From Rhodoblastus sp052145335 (lineage in GTDB: Bacteria; Pseudomonadota; Alphaproteobacteria; Rhizobiales; Beijerinckiaceae), in NCBI RefSeq assembly GCF_052145335.1, contig NZ_JBKQOU010000317.1, positions 1-58,795 on the forward strand: a DNA stretch of 58,795 bases, given 5' to 3'. The notes beneath the pieces are model-generated. The model searched no databases. It was given only the letters and a program-made list of their open reading frames with translations, and was not told the DNA's origin. Each line of letters starts with the position of its first letter. Positions within the stretch are counted from its first letter, which is position 1. Below, piece after piece: positions 57,700 through 58,795 of the stretch. Position numbers and translations under genes: made by a program.

Positions 57700-58795
57700 A
57701 GTCCGAGCAACGCTACCGTGTTTTCGCCGATATCGAACGTGACGCCCAGCGCTTTCCCCATGCCACCTGGCACAGGCCCGACGGTTCGGCCCACGACGTC
57801 ACCATCTGGTGCTCGAACGATTATCTCGGCATGGGCGTCAATCCGGAAGTGATCGCCGCGATGAAAGGCGCCGCCGGCAAGCATGGCGCGGGCGCCGGCG
57901 GAACCCGGAACATTTCCGGCACCAGTCATCCCCTGGTGAAACTCGAGGAAGAACTCGCCGACCTGCACGGCAAGGATGCGGCGCTGGTCTTCACCTCCGG
58001 CTGGATTTCCAATCTCGCCGCCATTTCGACCATCGCCGACCTGCTGCCCAATTGCCTGATCCTGTCGGATGCGCTCAACCATAATTCGATGATCGAGGGC
58101 GTTCGCCGCTCCTCGGCGGAGCGGAAGATCTGGCGCCACAACGATGTCGTCCATCTTGAGGAATTGCTTGCCGCCCAGCCGCTCGAGCGCGCGAAACTGA
58201 TTGTGTTCGAGAGCCTTTATTCGATGGACGGCGACATTTCGCCGATCAAGGAAATCTGCGATCTGGCGGAAAAATACAACGCCATGACCTATATCGACGA
58301 GGTCCATGCGGTGGCCATGTATGGCGCGCGCGGCGGCGGCGTCGCCGAACGCGAAGGCCAGATGCACCGCATCGACGTGATCGAGGGCACGCTGGCCAAG
58401 GGATTTGGCGTCATCGGCGGCTATATCGCGGCGGCCCCCGCGATCATCGACGCGGTGCGCTCCTTCGCGCCCAGCTTCATCTTCTCGACCGCCTTGCCGC
58501 CGGCCGTCTGCGCCGCCGCGGCGCAATCGGTGCGTATCGCCAAGACCCGGCCGGAATTGCGCATGGCGCACCAGCGCCAGGCCTGGCTCACCAAACATGC
58601 GCTGATGCAGGCGGGACTGCCGGTTCTGGCCAATCCGTCACATATCGTGCCGGTGATGGTGCGCGACGCGCAATTGTGCAAGGCGGCGACCGACATGCTG
58701 CTGGATCGCCACGGCATCTATATCCAGCCGATCAATTACCCGACCGTGCCGCGCGGCGCCGAGCGCCTGCGCATCACTCCGACCCCGCATCACGG
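57657..58795 (+). CDS. hemA: 5-aminolevulinate synthase, 3' end outside the window
   Basis: Open frame of 379 codons from ATG 57657 (AGGGTAGGA before it) to the right edge, in a frame different from dsrN. Family motifs: WCSNDYLGMGVNPEV, GAGAGGTRNISGTSHPLV, SDALNHNSMIEGVRRS, FESLYSMDGDISPI, TYIDEVHAVAMYGARGGG, and GTLAKGFGVIGGYIA with the PLP lysine. About 25 C-terminal residues are missing of the usual ~405. It makes ALA for heme, siroheme and, in phototrophs, bacteriochlorophyll. C4-type ALA synthase supports an alphaproteobacterium. It overlaps dsrN by 43 bp. Confidence 0.95.
   Translation, partial: MRYAQFFQDAIGKLKSEQRYRVFADIERDAQRFPHATWHRPDGSAHDVTIWCSNDYLGMGVNPEVIAAMKGAAGKHGAGAGGTRNISGTSHPLVKLEEELADLHGKDAALVFTSGWISNLAAISTIADLLPNCLILSDALNHNSMIEGVRRSSAERKIWRHNDVVHLEELLAAQPLERAKLIVFESLYSMDGDISPIKEICDLAEKYNAMTYIDEVHAVAMYGARGGGVAEREGQMHRIDVIEGTLAKGFGVIGGYIAAAPAIIDAVRSFAPSFIFSTALPPAVCAAAAQSVRIAKTRPELRMAHQRQAWLTKHALMQAGLPVLANPSHIVPVMVRDAQLCKAATDMLLDRHGIYIQPINYPTVPRGAERLRITPTPHH

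Overview
The window looks like a GC-rich alphaproteobacterial chromosome, probably Hyphomicrobiales-like. The lineage rests on an ALA synthase (hemA, C4 pathway) at the right edge and on general gene style; no rRNA or tRNA gene is visible to confirm it. Almost everything here serves inorganic sulfur oxidation: a Sox thiosulfate system without soxCD, a sulfide:quinone oxidoreductase, a TusA/DsrE2 sulfur-carrier pair, a reverse (oxidative) dsr operon, an Isp-type [NiFe] hydrogenase, sulfur-species transporters and two ArsR repressors of the persulfide-sensing SqrR/BigR type.

Layout. 1-900: the 3' end of an lrgB-like gene and a decayed IS3-family transposase. 895-10209 (minus): an unusual operon encoding an SCP2-like protein, a periplasmic adaptor, a very long RND transporter, three exported low-complexity proteins (two Gly/Asn/Tyr/Trp-rich, resembling sulfur-globule envelope proteins), a membrane-anchored TPR protein, a ParA-like ATPase interrupted by an in-frame TAG, and a coiled-coil membrane protein. 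10814-13184: a DsbA-like protein, an ArsR repressor with its operator, a small hypothetical gene and a rearrangement scar holding a broken Crp-type gene and a truncated Tat-signal gene. 13204-24191 (minus): the sox region, headed by a TtrSR-like two-component system, then soxX (fused to a triheme cytochrome), soxA, soxK, soxY, soxZ, a soxX remnant, soxB, a DsrE-like gene, soxT and a small cytochrome. Two similar leader elements of about 260 bp with covarying hairpins precede the soxX and soxY units. 24260-26826: DsbA-like, periplasmic rhodanese and DUF302 genes.

27099-34307: a LysR gene, a divergent dsrC paralogue lacking the C-terminal cysteine, and a hydrogenase operon (protease, HupH-like, small subunit, Isp1, Isp2, large subunit). 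34531-43191: FadL-type porin, GNAT, SqrR/BigR-type repressor, DUF971, TauE, HypC, then (minus) SQR-DsrE2-TusA, a YeiH-type exporter, and a TauD-like oxygenase with two small partner proteins. 44381-57699 (plus): dsrA-B-E-F-H-C-M-K-L-J-O-P, a TrpD-like gene and dsrN, followed by hemA running off the window.

Inferred physiology: periplasmic Sox without SoxCD leaves SoxY-bound sulfane sulfur, which would be stored as globules (a possible job for the first operon), and SQR also makes polysulfide. Stored sulfur enters the cytoplasm as persulfide, passes through TusA/DsrE2/DsrEFH to DsrC and is oxidised by DsrAB, with electrons returned through DsrL and DsrMKJOP. A shared operator of the form ATTC-N8-GAAT occurs before the first arsR and dsrA, and with one mismatch before sqr, suggesting a common persulfide-responsive switch.
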